In this document: in pieces, positions 32,236 to 40,514 of the stretch
Numbering within the stretch: the stretch's first letter is position 1
Layout of the letters: every line of letters begins with the position of its first letter
Origin: Streptomyces sp. XY006
GTDB lineage: Bacteria; Actinomycetota; Actinomycetes; Streptomycetales; Streptomycetaceae
DNA: 64,000 nt
Reading direction: 5' to 3'
Assembly: GCF_002237655.1 (NCBI RefSeq)
Contig: NZ_NOKT01000011.1
Coordinates: forward strand, 1-64,000
Notes under the pieces: generated by a model
What the model was told of the DNA's origin: nothing
The model's database searches: none
Seen by the model: the letters and a program-made list of their open reading frames with translations, nothing else
Program-made: the position numbers and the translations under genes

Positions 32236-32925
32236 ATGCCCGAGACGACAACGGCCACCACGGAACTGGCATCGCAGTACATCGCCCAGGTCTCCGGCGA
32301 CCTGGAAGCCAACGTCAAGGAGCAGGAACGCATCAGCGCGGAGATCGCCTCGCTGCAGGAGCAGCTCGCGTCCCTGCAGCACGACCACGGCGTCCTGGTG
32401 AGCATGCAGCAGGCGCTCGGCATCACGCAGGCGGCGGTGGCGTCCGGGGCCGAGTCCACGAGTGCGACGGTGCCCGCACCGCGACGCAAGAAGGCCGGCG
32501 CGGCGGCCGGCGGACAGCGCAAGGCCCGCAAGTCCACGGCCGGTCCGGCGAAGAAGACGGCGAGGAAGCCCGTCGCCAAGAAGACGACCACCGCCAAGAC
32601 GGCCAAGACAGGCACCGCCACGACAGGCACCGCCAAGGCAGCGACCGCCAAGACGGCCGAGCCCACGCTCGTCGAGCTCATCCGGCGTCATCTCGCCGAG
32701 CAGAAGGAACCGCGCTCCGCCGCGGAGATCTCCACCGCGCTCGGCCAGGCCCACCCCGAGCGCGGCGTCTCCGCGAAGGTCGTCCGCGTCACGCTGGAAG
32801 GACTCGTGGCCAAGAGCCAGGCCGAGCGCTCCAAGCAGGGCCGGTCCGTCTTCTACTCCGCGCCCGCCGACCAGGCGGCGGCCACGCCCGGCACCGAGGC
32901 GCCGTCCGAGGGCACGGACGACTGA
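32236..32925 (+). CDS. Coiled-coil, histone H1-like and winged-helix protein
   Basis: Unusual modular protein of 229 residues. Residues about 8-60 are a coiled coil (heptads with KEQERISAEIASLQEQL), residues 75-145 form a Lys/Ala/Thr-rich tail with repeated AKK, KTxTAKT and ATAKTA units like bacterial histone H1 (HC1/Hlp-like) tails, and 147-210 form a winged-helix-like domain (TLVELIRRHLAEQ, SAKVVRVTLEGL, SVFYSA). This combination suggests a nucleoid-associated or DNA-bridging regulator. The ATG at 32236 follows GGAAAGGA. A strong hairpin follows the stop. Confidence 0.75.
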   Translation: MPETTTATTELASQYIAQVSGDLEANVKEQERISAEIASLQEQLASLQHDHGVLVSMQQALGITQAAVASGAESTSATVPAPRRKKAGAAAGGQRKARKSTAGPAKKTARKPVAKKTTTAKTAKTGTATTGTAKAATAKTAEPTLVELIRRHLAEQKEPRSAAEISTALGQAHPERGVSAKVVRVTLEGLVAKSQAERSKQGRSVFYSAPADQAAATPGTEAPSEGTDD

Positions 32926-32936
32926 CGGCGCGGGGA

Positions 32937-32966
32937 CTGACCGGCCCCTGCCCTCGGGCCGGTCAG
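32937..32966. terminator. Bidirectional hairpin terminator
   Basis: A perfect 11-bp stem, CTGACCGGCCC (32937-32947) with 32956-32966, and an 8-base loop. It lies between the convergent histone-like gene and the small membrane protein gene. The right arm contains the stop codon of the latter. Confidence 0.8.
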
Positions 32967-33139
32967 CGCCGGCGGCCCCGGGCGGCCCAGCCGCTGCCGA
33001 CCCCCGCCGCGTGCAGGGCAAGCAGCGCGAGACCGATCAGCATGACGTTGGTCGAGGTGAAGACGTCGTTCGTGGAGATCTCCGCCGCGTTGATGAGGAA
33101 GGCGAGGAAGAACAGGACCGCCGCGATGATGCCCAGCAC
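32963..33139 (-). CDS. Small two-helix membrane protein
   Basis: A 58-residue hydrophobic protein read from a GTG at 33139, which has GGAGG 6 bases upstream. There are two transmembrane helices: residues about 2-18 (LGIIAAVLFFLAFLINA) and 31-47 (NVMLIGLALLALHAAG). They are joined by a short polar loop and followed by an Arg-rich tail, which suggests the C-terminus is inside the cell. I recognise the pattern from unnamed Streptomyces membrane proteins, without a known function. It is divergent from the photoproduct lyase-family gene. Confidence 0.7.
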   Translation of the reverse strand: MLGIIAAVLFFLAFLINAAEISTNDVFTSTNVMLIGLALLALHAAGVGSGWAARGRRR

Positions 33140-33314
33140 TGGGTGCCTCCATGGGTGAGGTGGTGTCTGCCGAGGGGTGCTTCCCCGCGTATGCCCCCGG
33201 CGGTTCCCCTCACGCCCGGCCCGGCCTGCCGGGACGCGGCGGTGATGCGTGCCCCGTACAGTTGGGTGCCGGGGCTCCCTCGGCCCCGCCGCACCCCTCC
33301 GTCCAGGAGCACCC

Positions 33315-34490
33315 ATGCACCACCCGTCCGGCGTCCCGGACGACGACTCCGACGCGCTGTTCGGGCTCGACGCCCTCGGTCCCGAGCCTGCGGAGACCGG
33401 CCTGCGTCCCTCCTTCCGCACCTCCGCGGCGGCCCGCCGGCTGCTGCCCGTGCGGGAGATCCACGCCGAGCCCGCGGCTGCCGCGTCCCCGCGCGGCAGG
33501 CAGATCCGGGCCCGGTTCCCGGACGCGCGGATGATCATGGTGGACTCCCACTGGCGCATTCCCGGGCTGCACGGCAACGAGGGCAACGTGGACCGCTGGG
33601 TGCGCGTCAAGGGCGAGACCCTGGTCCTGGGCGAGAAGAAGACCCTCACCACGCGCCCCAACGGCCGGTCGGCCGACTGGATCGCTCCGGGCGCCTCCAA
33701 CGGCTGCGCCATGTCCTGCGCCTACTGCTACGTGCCGCGGCGCAAGGGGTACGCCAACCCCGTCACCGTCTTCACCAACATCGACCGGATCATCGCCCAC
33801 GTGGGCCGGCACGTGGCGCGTCAGGGGCGCAAGCCCGAGCCGAACCAGTGCGACCCCGAGGCGTGGGTGTACGACATCGGTGAGAACGGCGACTGCTCGG
33901 TCGACGCCCTGATCTGCGACAACACCGCGGATCTGGTGAACGCCTTCCGGCAGTGGCCGACGGCCAAGGCGTCGTTCGCGACCAAGTTCGTCAATCCCGA
34001 CCTGCTGGCCCTGGACCCGCGGGGCCGCACCCGTATCCGGTTCTCGGTGATGCCTGCGGACGACGCCCGGCTGCTCGACGTGCGCACCTCGCCCGTGGCC
34101 GAGCGGATCGGCGCCGCGGCGGACTTCCTGGACGCGGGGTACGAGGTGCACTTCAACCTCTCCCCCGTGGTCGTCCGCCCCGGCTGGCAGGAGGCCTGGA
34201 CGGAGCTGCTCACGCACCTGGACGACGTCCTGCCCCGGCGAGTGAAGGAGCAGGCCGCCGCGGAGGTGATCATGCTCACGCACAACCAGGAGCTGCACGA
34301 GGTCAACCTCGGCTGGCACCCCCGGGCCGAGGAGGTCCTGTGGCGGCCGGAGCTCCAGCAGGCCAAGCGCTCCGAGAACGGCGCCCTGAACGTCCGCTAC
34401 CGCAACGGGATCAAGGCCGAGGCGGTCCACACCCTGTGCGCGCTGATCGACCGGCACGCGCCGTGGCTGCGGGTCCGCTACGCCTTCTGA
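33315..34490 (+). CDS. Spore photoproduct lyase-family radical SAM protein
   Basis: Radical SAM enzyme of 391 residues related to SplB, which repairs UV-induced spore photoproduct in endospore formers. The cluster motif is CAMSCAYCY (CxxxCxxC) near residues 132-140, followed by VPRRKGYANPVTVF. The C-terminal part VIMLTHNQELHEVNLGWHP resembles the same family. Streptomyces does not make endospores, so the role may be DNA repair in exospores or another radical reaction. The ATG at 33315 has AGGAG 5 bases before it. The N-terminal 60 residues are a variable Ala/Pro extension. Confidence 0.85.
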   Translation: MHHPSGVPDDDSDALFGLDALGPEPAETGLRPSFRTSAAARRLLPVREIHAEPAAAASPRGRQIRARFPDARMIMVDSHWRIPGLHGNEGNVDRWVRVKGETLVLGEKKTLTTRPNGRSADWIAPGASNGCAMSCAYCYVPRRKGYANPVTVFTNIDRIIAHVGRHVARQGRKPEPNQCDPEAWVYDIGENGDCSVDALICDNTADLVNAFRQWPTAKASFATKFVNPDLLALDPRGRTRIRFSVMPADDARLLDVRTSPVAERIGAAADFLDAGYEVHFNLSPVVVRPGWQEAWTELLTHLDDVLPRRVKEQAAAEVIMLTHNQELHEVNLGWHPRAEEVLWRPELQQAKRSENGALNVRYRNGIKAEAVHTLCALIDRHAPWLRVRYAF

Positions 34491-34613
34491 GCACCGAAAA
34501 CGGCTGCCGCCCCCTGCCGTGCGCCCGGATGGGGCATGTTCGCCGAGCGCGGGCGCAAGGTCCCGCCGATGCTGAGGAGGCCCTGCCCGCCCGTCGAACC
34601 TCCCGGGATCCTC

Positions 34614-35849
34614 ATGCCGCTCATGCCTCCTCCCCGCCCGCGGACCCGTCTGCGTGACGGTGCCCCGCCCCGTTCCCGTCTGCGCCTGCGTCTGTCCCTG
34701 GTCGCCCTCCTCGGGGCCTCCTGCCTCGGCGGGCTGCTCCATGCCCCGGCGGCAGGCGCCGCCGCGGGCGGGTCCGGCGGCGAGGGCGAGCGCGCCCTGC
34801 GGCGGCAGCTCGAAGCGCTGGTCGCCACGCCCGGCGGGCCGCCGGGTGCGATCGTCGTCCTGCAACGGGGCGGCGCGCCTCGTGTGGTGCGCGCCGGCGT
34901 CGCCGACCTGGAGACCGGCCGGCCGATCGAGCCCACCGACCACATGCGGATCGCCAGTACGGCAAAGGCCTTCAGCGGCGCCGTGGCCCTGCGCCTGGTG
35001 GAGGAGGGCGTGCTCCGCCTGGACAGCACCATCGGGCGCACCCTGCCCCGGCTGCCCCGGGCCTGGCGGTCGGTCACCCTGGGGCAGTTGCTGAACCACA
35101 CCAGCGGCCTGCCCGACTACAGCGAGGACCCCGAGTTCGTGGCACTGCTGCAGGAGGATCCGCGCCGCACCTTCGACCCTCGCCGGCTGCTGGACTTCGT
35201 CGCGGACGAACCGCTGCGCTTCCGCCCCGGGTCGCAGTACAGGTACTCCAACTCCGACAACATCGCCGTCGCGCTGATGGCGGAGGCCGCGACCCAGTGG
35301 CCGTACGAGCACCTCCTGGAGCGGATCGTCTACCGGCCGCTCGGCCTGCGCGACACCAGCCTGCCCCTGGGGTACGAGATGCCCGAGCCGTACATGCACG
35401 GGTACGCCGTCGAGCCGCCCGCGCCGCCGGAGGACGTCAGCGAGGCGCTCAGCGCGTCGGGGGTGTGGGCCTCGGGCGGGATCGTCTCCACCCCCCGTGA
35501 CATGACGCGTTTCATCCGTGGCTACGCCGCGGGCCGGCTGACGTCGAAAGCCGTCCTGCGCGAGCAGCGCCGCTGGATCGAGGGGGCATCCGAGCCGGCC
35601 GGTCCCGGCCGCAACAGGGCGGGGCTCGGCATCTTCCGCTACGACACGCGCTGCGGGACCGTGCTCGGCCACACCGGGAACTTCCCCGGCTACACCCAGC
35701 TGATCGCCGCGACGCCCGACGGCCGCAAGTCCCTCACCGTCTCGCTCACCACGCAGGTCAACAGGACACTCGACCCCGCGCTGCTGGACAGGCTCCGCGC
35801 GTTCGAGGAGAACGCGGTGTGCACGCTGCTCGGCGGACGCCGGCGCTGA
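34614..35849 (+). CDS. Secreted serine hydrolase, beta-lactamase class C/DD-peptidase family
   Basis: Exported protein of about 411 residues from this start. An Arg-rich n-region and hydrophobic LSLVALLGASCLGGLL end in an Ala-rich cleavage region. The class C/DD-peptidase motifs are intact: STAK (Ser-x-x-Lys) near residue 118, YSNS (Tyr-x-Asn), and HTGNFPG near the C-terminus in place of KTG. It is probably a D,D-carboxypeptidase or esterase rather than an antibiotic-resistance enzyme. The start is uncertain: ATGs at 34536, 34569 and 34623 are in the same frame and none has a strong ribosome binding site. A 17-bp hairpin follows. Confidence 0.82.
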   Translation: MPLMPPPRPRTRLRDGAPPRSRLRLRLSLVALLGASCLGGLLHAPAAGAAAGGSGGEGERALRRQLEALVATPGGPPGAIVVLQRGGAPRVVRAGVADLETGRPIEPTDHMRIASTAKAFSGAVALRLVEEGVLRLDSTIGRTLPRLPRAWRSVTLGQLLNHTSGLPDYSEDPEFVALLQEDPRRTFDPRRLLDFVADEPLRFRPGSQYRYSNSDNIAVALMAEAATQWPYEHLLERIVYRPLGLRDTSLPLGYEMPEPYMHGYAVEPPAPPEDVSEALSASGVWASGGIVSTPRDMTRFIRGYAAGRLTSKAVLREQRRWIEGASEPAGPGRNRAGLGIFRYDTRCGTVLGHTGNFPGYTQLIAATPDGRKSLTVSLTTQVNRTLDPALLDRLRAFEENAVCTLLGGRRR

Positions 35850-35865
35850 GCGGACACCGGAGTCG

Positions 35866-35905
35866 GCGGCGCGCCCGGACCGGGAGAGGTCCGGGCGCGC
35901 CGCCG
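35866..35905. terminator. Very strong bidirectional hairpin
   Basis: A perfect 17-bp stem: GGCGGCGCGCCCGGACC (35866-35882) pairs with 35889-35905 around the loop GGGAGA. It separates the convergent serine hydrolase and FG-GAP genes and marks the left border of the lectin/propeller locus. Confidence 0.88.
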
Positions 35906-35942
35906 GTCGTGTCAGGGTGCGGACGGGGAGGTGCGCGGACGC

Positions 35943-37766
35943 CTACCCGGTCATGAAGCGGCGGAAGAGGTTACGGGCCACGTACACGCCCGGGCCGCCG
36001 AAGCCGACGATGTCGAGGCGCCCGTCACCGGTGACATCGGCGAGGAAGCGCGGGTGGCGGTCGACCCTCCAGCCGCCCGCGTCCTCGTCGTACCCGAACC
36101 CGCGGCACACCAGCCGGGCCTGGTCGAAGCGTCCGTCACCGCGGTTGTGCGACACCCAGACCCCGGTGTCACCGAAGCCGACCACATCCGGGGTGCCGTC
36201 GCCGGTGACGTCGGCGAGGAGACGGAGATGCCTCTCGCCCGTCCATCCCTGGGCGAGTCCGAAGTCGTTCAGGACGAGCCGCGCGGGCTCGAACGTGCCG
36301 TCGCCGCGCCCGCGCGCGACGACGACGCCCTGCGGGCCGAATCCGACGATGTCCGCCGTCCCGTCCGGCGTCGTCCCGGCCAGGTACCGGGGGTGCTCCC
36401 GGTCCGAGCTCCACCCCTGGTCGACCCCGAAGTCGTCGAGGACGTACAGCGGGTCGGCGAACGTGCCGTCCGCGTCCTGGAGCGAGACCCAGACGCCGTC
36501 GTCGTGGCAGCCCACGAGGTCGAGCCTGCCGTCCCCCGTGGTGTCGGCGAGGAAGCGGGGATGCCTGCCGACGAGCCAGCCGCCCGCCTTCTCGTCGTGG
36601 CCGAACGCCCGCAGGGCGGGTTCGTCGGCGAGCGGGGTGAACGTGCCGTCCTCGTTCCGGAGCGAGATGCGGACGCCGTCGTCATGGCAGCCCACGAGGT
36701 CGAGCCTGCCGTTCCCCGTGGTGTCGGCGAGGAAGCGGAGGTGCCTGTCGGCGTGCCACCCGCCGGCCTGCGGGCCGTGCCCGAAGGCCTTGAGGACCAG
36801 CTTGCCTCCCACGGGTGTGAACGCCCCGGCCTCGTCCTGGGTGGAAATCCGGACTCCGTCGGCGGCGAGTACGACGACATCGGGACGGCCGTCGCCCGTG
36901 GTGTCCGCGAGGGTCCACAGGTCTGCCGGGTTCGGGGAGGACGCCCCCTGGTGCAGGGCGCGTTCTTCGTCCTCGAACGTGCCGTCGCCTCCGCCGGTGG
37001 AGGTCACGGCGCCGGTCGCGGGTTTGATGCCCACGATGTCCGTCCGCCCCGTGCCGGTGGTGTCGGCGAGGAACCGCGCACCGGCACCGGCCCACCGGTC
37101 CGGTGGCCCGCCGGGAGGGCGGCCGGCCCCGTCGCTCTTCCAGCCGCCGGCGTCCCGGTCGCCGCCGAACCGGGCGAGCACCAGCAGCATGTCGCTGAAG
37201 GAGGGGGTGGTGCCGGGCGCCGGCCGCAGCGCGGTCGAACGGGCCAGCCGCCAGGAGCGGCGGCTGTTCCAGTGGCTCAGCGGTGCCCAGCGCAGTACCG
37301 GGTCGCCGGTGCGCTCCGGTTCGGCCGGGACGAACCGCCAGCGCTGGCTCTCCGCGCTGTCGTCGTAGGCGCGCAGGACGACCCGTGTCTCGCGTTCGGC
37401 GGGGTCGGCGAGGTCGAGCACGGTTCCGTCGGTCGCGGTCTCGATGAAGTAGAGGCCCGCTTCGCCGTCGGCCGGGACGATGTGCCACTGCTGGCTCTTG
37501 CGGCCGGCGGCGGCGTCCCTCCGGCGGATGCCTCGGTCGGCCGCGGCGGGGTTGTCCAGCACCCTGCCGCCGGCGGCGCTGCGGATGACGTAGGCCTGTC
37601 CGTCCGGCAGGGGGGCGAGGTGCCACTGCTCCGGGTGCGGGCCTGACGGGGGCAGGTCGCGGACGACGAGCGCGCTGTCCGCGTTCGCCGCGGCCTCGGC
37701 GCACAGGCGCCTGCCCGTCGCGGCGTTGACGATCTCCAGCTTCAGTTCTTCCGTGGGAACGGGCAT
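35943..37766 (-). CDS. Ricin-type lectin plus FG-GAP/VCBS repeat protein without signal peptide
   Basis: 607 residues. The first 150 residues form a ricin-like beta-trefoil with three QxW-type repeats (EQWHLAP, QQWHIVP, QRWRFVP). The rest is a beta-propeller-like array of about seven FG-GAP units with the core FLADTTGDGRLDLVG, in which the DxTGDGxxD loop is the usual calcium site. Two adjacent units are nearly identical in DNA with a 180-bp period near 36490 and 36670. No signal peptide or membrane segment is visible, although such proteins are normally extracellular. It lies next to other signal-less, beta-rich genes. Confidence 0.82.
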   Translation of the reverse strand: MPVPTEELKLEIVNAATGRRLCAEAAANADSALVVRDLPPSGPHPEQWHLAPLPDGQAYVIRSAAGGRVLDNPAAADRGIRRRDAAAGRKSQQWHIVPADGEAGLYFIETATDGTVLDLADPAERETRVVLRAYDDSAESQRWRFVPAEPERTGDPVLRWAPLSHWNSRRSWRLARSTALRPAPGTTPSFSDMLLVLARFGGDRDAGGWKSDGAGRPPGGPPDRWAGAGARFLADTTGTGRTDIVGIKPATGAVTSTGGGDGTFEDEERALHQGASSPNPADLWTLADTTGDGRPDVVVLAADGVRISTQDEAGAFTPVGGKLVLKAFGHGPQAGGWHADRHLRFLADTTGNGRLDLVGCHDDGVRISLRNEDGTFTPLADEPALRAFGHDEKAGGWLVGRHPRFLADTTGDGRLDLVGCHDDGVWVSLQDADGTFADPLYVLDDFGVDQGWSSDREHPRYLAGTTPDGTADIVGFGPQGVVVARGRGDGTFEPARLVLNDFGLAQGWTGERHLRLLADVTGDGTPDVVGFGDTGVWVSHNRGDGRFDQARLVCRGFGYDEDAGGWRVDRHPRFLADVTGDGRLDIVGFGGPGVYVARNLFRRFMTG

Positions 37767-37830
37767 CGTGGTGCCTCTTCCGGGCGGTCGGGGTGTCGGC
37801 TCGGGACGGGGGTGCCGCGGCGGCCGCGGA

Positions 37831-38565
37831 TCACGTGAAGACGTGGTGGTACGGGACGTTCCACTCGTTGGGCAGCCGTGGGTAGAACGTGTTGATGACC
37901 GTCCCGGTGAAGTCCCCGCCCCAGTTGTAGATCAGACGCACCTCGCTGTCCGCCGTCACGGCGTGGTCCTTGAAGCCGAGGATGGCGTCCGGGTGGGTGA
38001 TCGGCACGAAGGTGATCCCGCCCCACGGCGTCACCGTGACGACCCAGAGCTGGGTGTCCTCGATCGCTCCGTTCCTGCCGCGCCACTTGTCACCGACCTT
38101 GTCGGGGAGGCCGACCTGGACCGTGTCGGCGGTGCTCTTGGGGGCGTCCTGATGGACGGCGATGCGCCGGCGCTGCGGCTTGGGTGCGCCGTCGTCACCG
38201 CGTCCGCCGTCGGCCACGGCAGCCGTGGCCGTGGCGGCAGGTGCGGGTGGGGGCGCCACCTGGCCCGCGGCGCTCTCGATGAAGTACAGCGGGCGCTGCC
38301 CGAAGAAGCCGGCCGGGGTGAGGTGCCAGAGGTGGCCCTGCGCGTCCTTGGTCGCCGGGTCGAGCGCGGTGGCCAGCTTGACCCCCTTGTCGTGGCTCTC
38401 CGCCTTGAGCTCGACGGGCCGCAGGTAGCCGCCGTTGAAGGCGTGGACGAGCATGACCGGCCGGTTCTCGACCAGGGCCGCCACGATGGCGTTGTCGTAG
38501 CTGTTCACCGCCACCGGGCCGCCGACCACCAGGTTCGCCGTGGCCGTGCGTTCTTGGGTGTACAT
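37831..38565 (-). CDS. Unrecognised beta-rich protein of the lectin locus
   Basis: A 244-residue protein of unknown family. Residues 1-100 and 140-244 look beta-rich with Trp and aromatic strands (GHLWHLTPAGFFGQRPLYF and QLWVVTVTPWGGITFVP), with an Ala/Pro linker at about 104-125. The two halves vaguely suggest a carbohydrate- or lipid-binding fold such as a trefoil, but no motif is diagnostic. AGGTGAGG lies before the ATG. It is transcribed towards the FG-GAP lectin gene, 64 bp away, and divergent from the pore-former-like gene, so it likely shares regulation with both. No signal peptide. Confidence 0.7.
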   Translation of the reverse strand: MYTQERTATANLVVGGPVAVNSYDNAIVAALVENRPVMLVHAFNGGYLRPVELKAESHDKGVKLATALDPATKDAQGHLWHLTPAGFFGQRPLYFIESAAGQVAPPPAPAATATAAVADGGRGDDGAPKPQRRRIAVHQDAPKSTADTVQVGLPDKVGDKWRGRNGAIEDTQLWVVTVTPWGGITFVPITHPDAILGFKDHAVTADSEVRLIYNWGGDFTGTVINTFYPRLPNEWNVPYHHVFT

Positions 38566-38844
38566 CGCGAAACCTCACCTGTCTCGAATGGGGAGAACAA
38601 AGCGCAGGACTTTCCGTGCCGCATTCGGTCGGAACGATTTCCTGAACGAATAGGCGATGGCCCAAGTTACCTTCGTTCGCGGCGAGTTGGGAGGCCCGTC
38701 AAGCCTTTGTCACTCGATTGAGCGCATAGCGTGACGGCGTCTTCCGGCTTGACGGAACCCGTGCTAATTTCACTCTGCAAGCAACCGCGCTGATTCTTTT
38801 TGCATTTCACCGAGCTGAATTCGGCCACCAGTCGAGGACGGGAA
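38566..38844. promoter_or_regulatory. Low-GC divergent promoter region of the lectin/pore-former locus
   Basis: A 279-bp gap that is much richer in A and T than its surroundings. It separates the divergent genes at 38565 and 38845. Local strings such as CTTGACGGAACC near 38747 and CTAATTTCAC near 38763 hint at promoter elements, but the spacing is not canonical. The base composition could reflect recent acquisition or a silencer-bound regulatory zone. Confidence 0.45.
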
Positions 38845-39942
38845 ATGTCTTCCAACGCGTACAACCTGGGATTCACCAAACGCCAGCCGCTGACGAAGAA
38901 GAACCTGCGGGAGCTCGGCATCGAGCAGAACTGGCGGACCATCCTGGACCACCCCAACCTGGTCTACGTCGACGACTACGGTGTGCGGCACAAGCCCGTC
39001 GGCTTCTCCGTGAACAAGTCGAGCTTCGGCGCCTTCCCCGGCAGCGCGTCCCGGCTGGGCTGGCTCGCCTACATGAACCTCGGCGAGCCCCTGATCGAGG
39101 AACGGCGCAACATCAGCCAGCCCCCGCCCGACACGTTCTCCTCACGCGCCTACGTCAACCGCAGCCAGACGTCTCCGATGAACTTCACCGACTCGGTCGA
39201 TTTCACCGTGTCGAACGGCGTGACGTGGTCGCTCCAGGGGGAGGCCAAGCTCACTTTCGGCGGCAGCGTCAGCGCACAACTGCAGCTCCAGCTCCAGAAC
39301 CAGCTGAAGATGGATCTGCAGAGCCAGCTGCAGACGCAGCTCAAGAACGACGTGGCGCACAAGGACGCGAGCACCGTCACCAACAAGAACAGCAAGGACA
39401 GCGTCGGAGTCGACAAGGCCCACACCACCGAGTCGTCCTCGGCCAACTCCACGACGAATTCCTCCGCGAACACGATGGCGCATTCCGTGGCGTTCACGAC
39501 CCAGGGCAGCGCCACCGGGACCGCGACGCTCCACGCGCAGCTGCTGCTGGGCATCTCGGCCTCCGTCGGTGGTTCCCTCACCACCAGCTGGGCCTCGAAG
39601 TCGCAGATCTCCGGGCAGGTCCCGCCGGGTTCCCGCGTCGAGACGATCGTCACGCAGCGGCGCACCCGCAAGCAGTACTCCTACGAGATCCCGGTGACCT
39701 TCTCCGGGCTGATCGCGGTGAAGTACGACGCGCCGGTGGCCGTCCTGTCGCCTCCCCAACCCGGCGACCTTCCCGGCCTGGACCAGCTGGTCGCGCGCGA
39801 CATCGGCGACCTCGACCTGGCCGGCGGGGGCTTCCGCATGACAGGGCTGGCCGAGGTCGTCTCCGCCCTGGAGGTCCACCACACGATGTTCGACGGCGAG
39901 AGCCTGACCGACAGCGGGCGAGCGCTGTACAAGCAGCCCTGA
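38845..39942 (+). CDS. Putative aerolysin-like (ETX/MTX2-type) pore-forming protein
   Basis: 365 residues with no signal peptide. The middle (about 110-290) has alternating hydrophobic/polar strands, a long Ser/Thr-rich polar loop (about 185-215, with NSTTNSSANTMA) and a Gln/Leu amphipathic stretch (QLQLQLQNQLKMDLQ). The downstream VPPGSRVETIVTQ then YSYEIPVTFSG resembles the strand-loop order of aerolysin/epsilon-toxin proteins, in which the polar loop becomes the membrane-inserting hairpin. The N-terminal domain is unfamiliar. The ATG at 38845 has GAGG 7 bases upstream. The gene lies in a locus of signal-less lectin-type proteins. Family assignment by eye is tentative; a non-toxin beta-barrel is possible. 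Confidence 0.5.
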   Translation: MSSNAYNLGFTKRQPLTKKNLRELGIEQNWRTILDHPNLVYVDDYGVRHKPVGFSVNKSSFGAFPGSASRLGWLAYMNLGEPLIEERRNISQPPPDTFSSRAYVNRSQTSPMNFTDSVDFTVSNGVTWSLQGEAKLTFGGSVSAQLQLQLQNQLKMDLQSQLQTQLKNDVAHKDASTVTNKNSKDSVGVDKAHTTESSSANSTTNSSANTMAHSVAFTTQGSATGTATLHAQLLLGISASVGGSLTTSWASKSQISGQVPPGSRVETIVTQRRTRKQYSYEIPVTFSGLIAVKYDAPVAVLSPPQPGDLPGLDQLVARDIGDLDLAGGGFRMTGLAEVVSALEVHHTMFDGESLTDSGRALYKQP

Positions 39943-39975
39943 ACGCAAGGGTGTCGACGACAAGGGGTGAGGATC

Positions 39976-40464
39976 ATGGTGTTCGACAACGTCTTCGGCT
40001 TCGCCGGCGAGGGGGCCGGGATCTTCTCGGTGACCACCGACGGCGCCAAACCGCAGCCGGGCGCGGGCGTCGACTTCGAGGACGCCGAGGACGACACGTA
40101 CGACGACACGAGCACGAGCCTGTTCGACAACGCGATCCACGGGGCCTCCGACCGCGCGAAGGTCGTGCAGGAGCAGTCGCCCGAAGCGCGGGCCGTGCTG
40201 GGCTTCCTCGGCTCCTTCATCCGGGCCACCCAGGCCTCCGCCGGCACGCAGGCCGAATACGCCGGGAATCCCGGCTCGGTCTCCTCGGCGGCGGCGGCCG
40301 GCATGCGGGAGTCGAGCACGACGGTGACGGAGCACAGCGGCCTCCAGAAGGACGAGGACCTGGCGGACAGGCCGAGGAAGAGCGACTACACCCGGCCCCC
40401 CAAGGCCCCGGAAGCACCCAAGGCCGCCAAGCCGGCCTCGGAGGACCCGCCCGCTTCCCAGTAG
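39976..40464 (+). CDS. Unrecognised acidic protein downstream of the pore-former-like gene
   Basis: A 162-residue protein of unknown family. It has an acidic Asp/Glu-rich segment (FEDAEDDTYDD, about 33-43), a predicted helix with ARAVLGFLGSFIRA (about 70-83) and a Pro/Ala/Lys-rich C-terminal tail. No signal peptide. The ATG at 39976 has AAGGGG 8 bases upstream; a GTG at 39967 is too close to it. It starts 34 bp after the pore-former-like gene and ends at a strong terminator, so the two are one transcript. A partner or immunity role would be typical of toxin loci but is only inference. Confidence 0.7.
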   Translation: MVFDNVFGFAGEGAGIFSVTTDGAKPQPGAGVDFEDAEDDTYDDTSTSLFDNAIHGASDRAKVVQEQSPEARAVLGFLGSFIRATQASAGTQAEYAGNPGSVSSAAAAGMRESSTTVTEHSGLQKDEDLADRPRKSDYTRPPKAPEAPKAAKPASEDPPASQ

Positions 40465-40475
40465 CACCGGACCCT

Positions 40476-40509
40476 GAAGGGGCAGGGGCGAAGTCGCCCC
40501 TGCCCCTTC
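40476..40509. terminator. Strong bidirectional hairpin
   Basis: A perfect 15-bp stem (GAAGGGGCAGGGGCG at 40476-40490 with 40495-40509) and the tetraloop AAGT, between convergent genes. Confidence 0.88.
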
Positions 40510-40514
40510 GTGGG

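Noticed and set aside
32117..32401. An ATG with a good GGAGGAG upstream in the leader of the histone-like gene.
   Set aside because: The reading frame continues into the histone-like gene in a different frame with Arg/Ser/Pro composition typical of shadow frames.
34614..35849. A beta-lactam resistance gene.
   Set aside because: Motifs fit the broad class C/DD-peptidase family, common in Streptomyces, and there is no resistance context such as a BlaR or AmpR-type regulator.
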